Assembly (NCBI RefSeq): GCF_003337555.1
Contig: NZ_QPJK01000008.1
Span: 124,001 to 188,000 of the forward strand
Reading direction: 5' to 3'
Origin: Pseudorhodoferax soli
GTDB taxonomy: Bacteria; Pseudomonadota; Gammaproteobacteria; Burkholderiales; Burkholderiaceae_C
DNA: 64,000 nt
This document shows positions 62,856 through 64,000 of the stretch, one piece after another. The translations under genes and the position numbers were made by a program. The notes beneath the pieces are model-generated. The model had not been told where the DNA came from. It made no database searches and saw only the letters and a program-made list of their open reading frames with translations. Position 1 is the stretch's first letter. Each line of letters begins with the position of its first letter.

Positions 62856-63340
62856 CTCAGCATGGAATCGCTGCAAATAGTTACTGCTGCTGACAAGCAA
62901 GATGTTGTGCTCATCCACAGATTTCTGTCGCAAGAGTCCGCATGGGCCAAAGGCATTCCTTTCGAGACTGTTCGCGAATCGGTTAGGAACTCCTTGAACT
63001 TCGGAGGCTTGATTGGTGCGTCTCAGATCGCCTACGCGCGAGTGGTATCCGACTACGCTACGTTCGCAGACCTCCTTGACGTCTTTGTTCTTCCAGAGCA
63101 TCGCGACCGAGGCTACAGCGCACAACTCATGGCGGCGGTCATGGCACACCCCCGTCTGCAGGGCCTGCGTCGGTTCATGCTTCACACCAGTACGGCGCAT
63201 CGGCTTTATGCCAAGTACGGCTTCACGCCGCCAGCACGCCCGGAGATCCTCATGGAGAGGTTTATTCCTAATGCTTACGGACATGGACTCTGACCTGTTG
63301 ATGCAGTGGACGGCTTCGCCGCCCGCCGCCGATACGTGGG
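62850..63340 (+). mobile_element. Integron gene cassette 2
   Basis: From the TTAGAA after the first attC to the G of a second, degenerate core site GTCAGAA (63340). About 491 bases with one acetyltransferase gene whose stop lies in the attC. Confidence 0.65.
62862..63293 (+). CDS. GNAT-family N-acetyltransferase, cassette 2
   Basis: 143 aa. ATG at 62862, 12 bases into the cassette; no clear ribosome site, typical for cassettes read from an upstream promoter. Acetyl-CoA motif A reads VFVLPEHRDRGYSAQLM (about 74-90), with Arg-x-x-Gly-Tyr in the loop, followed by HTSTAHRLYAKYGFTPP. A GNAT fold enzyme; substrate unknown (antibiotic, polyamine or protein N terminus are all possible). GC about 53 %, unlike the chromosome left of the integrase. 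Confidence 0.85.
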   Translation: MESLQIVTAADKQDVVLIHRFLSQESAWAKGIPFETVRESVRNSLNFGGLIGASQIAYARVVSDYATFADLLDVFVLPEHRDRGYSAQLMAAVMAHPRLQGLRRFMLHTSTAHRLYAKYGFTPPARPEILMERFIPNAYGHGL

Positions 63341-63345
63341 TCAGA
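63289..63345 (+). repeat. attC site 2 (atypical core)
   Basis: TCTGACC (63289-63295) pairs with GGGTCAGA (63338-63345), so the outer arms are kept but read GTCAGAA in place of GTTAGAA. The middle GGACGGCTTCGCCGCCC (63308-63324) equals the middle of attC 1. L boxes are poorly paired. Either an older, drifted attC or one with changed core preference. Confidence 0.55.
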
Positions 63346-64000
63346 AGGCCAAGGAATATTTAGCGCGTGCGCAGAATGTTGAGGAGATGCCATGGTTCTA
63401 TCCAAGCCGACCTTTCTGCTAGCGCTCTGGGGCCTTTTGCTCAGTTGTGCGCTCGCGCAGCCCATCGATCAGCTACCCATGTACGGAGGGGCCGATCGAG
63501 CGGGTAATGCTCAGCTAAAGGCTGCAGACGATCGCCTGATCGCTGAGACCACCAAGCACTATGGCACCCGCGAGAAGGCCAGTGCAGCTTTTGTCAGCAA
63601 CGGATTCGCGTACTACAACCGCGACGATCTCGTCGCGGCCATGCGGCGGTTCAATCAGGCTTGGCTTCTTGATCCGAACAATCCAGAGGCCTATTGGGGC
63701 TTTGGCGCGGTTCTGCACGACAAAGGCATGAACTGCGAGGCAATGGCCCAGTTTCAGAAAGCGCTGTCCTTTGGTCGTTACATCAAAGGCATGAACCCCG
63801 ATGCCGCGCGCGTCATCACCCTGTGCGCCATCGGCGACAAAACATCAGATGAAGAGCGCAGCAAGCTCTTTGTTCAGGCCGACGCGTTGTACGCTGATGC
63901 TTTGGCCAAAGATCCGAACAAAGGCTATGTCTACGCCTCCCTGGCGACGGCGCACTATTGGAGAGGGCAGTATTCACAAGCATGGGCCGCTGTGAAACTC
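63341..64000 (+). mobile_element. Integron gene cassette 3, cut by the window edge
   Basis: Begins after the second core site and continues past the window. The visible part holds a TPR lipoprotein gene from 63392. How many cassettes follow is unknown. Confidence 0.55.
63392..64000 (+). CDS. TPR lipoprotein, cassette 3, 3' end outside the window
   Basis: At least 203 aa, open to the window edge. GAGGAG five bases before the ATG. Signal with lipobox-like LLLSCALAQ (Cys about 19). TPR helices follow: DLVAAMRRFNQAWLLDPNNPEAYWGFG (about 79-105) and CEAMAQFQKALSF, then ALYADALAKDPNKGYVYASLATAHYWRGQY. An outer-membrane anchored scaffold, likely periplasmic. Lower GC than the chromosome. Own ribosome site is unusual for a cassette gene and would let it be expressed from any transcript. 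Confidence 0.8.
   Translation, partial: MVLSKPTFLLALWGLLLSCALAQPIDQLPMYGGADRAGNAQLKAADDRLIAETTKHYGTREKASAAFVSNGFAYYNRDDLVAAMRRFNQAWLLDPNNPEAYWGFGAVLHDKGMNCEAMAQFQKALSFGRYIKGMNPDAARVITLCAIGDKTSDEERSKLFVQADALYADALAKDPNKGYVYASLATAHYWRGQYSQAWAAVKL

Overview
The window is high-GC DNA (about 70 % by eye). It carries many acyl-CoA dehydrogenases, a Bug-type periplasmic binding protein, TRAP and branched-chain ABC transporters, LysR regulators beside most catabolic operons, and PEP-CTERM proteins. This mix points to a Burkholderiales bacterium, most likely a Comamonadaceae member (Variovorax/Acidovorax-like). That assignment is inference, because no rRNA or tRNA gene is present.

Layout. 1-9736: an acyclic-terpene (atu-type) degradation locus. 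A partial atuA lies on the minus strand, a chemoreceptor is divergent from it, and then come an acyl-CoA dehydrogenase, carboxyltransferase, citronellyl-CoA-dehydrogenase-like enzyme, biotin carboxylase and enoyl-CoA hydratase. A pair of palindromic elements sits between the fourth and fifth of these. 9745-12784: an orphan BrnA-like antitoxin, an epoxide-hydrolase-like enzyme and a second chemoreceptor. 12937-18793: a TRAP transporter (DctP plus fused DctQM), LacI regulator, 2-hydroxyacid dehydrogenase and lactonase-like amidohydrolase, preceded by three 13-bp repeats. 19086-25549: an acyl-CoA ligase and a complete Liv-type ABC transporter. 25813-27697: a PEP-CTERM protein and an exported cyanophycinase-like protein. 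27963-32628: a cation/proton antiporter, a beta-propeller protein with a regulator, a GntR regulator and RlpA. 32840-35738: acyl-CoA dehydrogenase, AraC and dienoyl-CoA-reductase-like SDR. 35895-37223: a PEP-CTERM protein built around two ribosomal L7/L12-type domains. 38059-41922: a minus-strand operon of ligase, acyl-CoA dehydrogenase, Bug protein and LysR. 42173-48510: a zinc-knuckle miniprotein, a TPR membrane protein, a divergent two-component pair, a glycine-zipper protein, a small helical protein and hemerythrin. 48832-50565: a third chemoreceptor, with a CheR-tethering tail. 50576-61327: SDR, LysR, nitronate monooxygenase, DUF485/ActP transporter, LysR, TIM-barrel isomerase, flavoprotein, MFS exporter and LysR. 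61318-64000: an integron, with an integrase transcribed leftwards, a recombination site and at least three lower-GC cassettes to its right; the array runs off the window.

How the parts fit. Most of the window is modular catabolism. Each module pairs uptake (TRAP, Liv, Bug, ActP, MFS), CoA activation and beta-oxidation-type enzymes with a local regulator, and several have visible operator-like palindromes. Four acyl-CoA-related transcription units share the same promoter-like motif. The most unusual items are the secreted L7/L12-like PEP-CTERM protein, the integron, the paired hairpin elements with covarying stems inside the atu locus, and an acyl-CoA dehydrogenase that lacks a glutamate at both usual catalytic positions.
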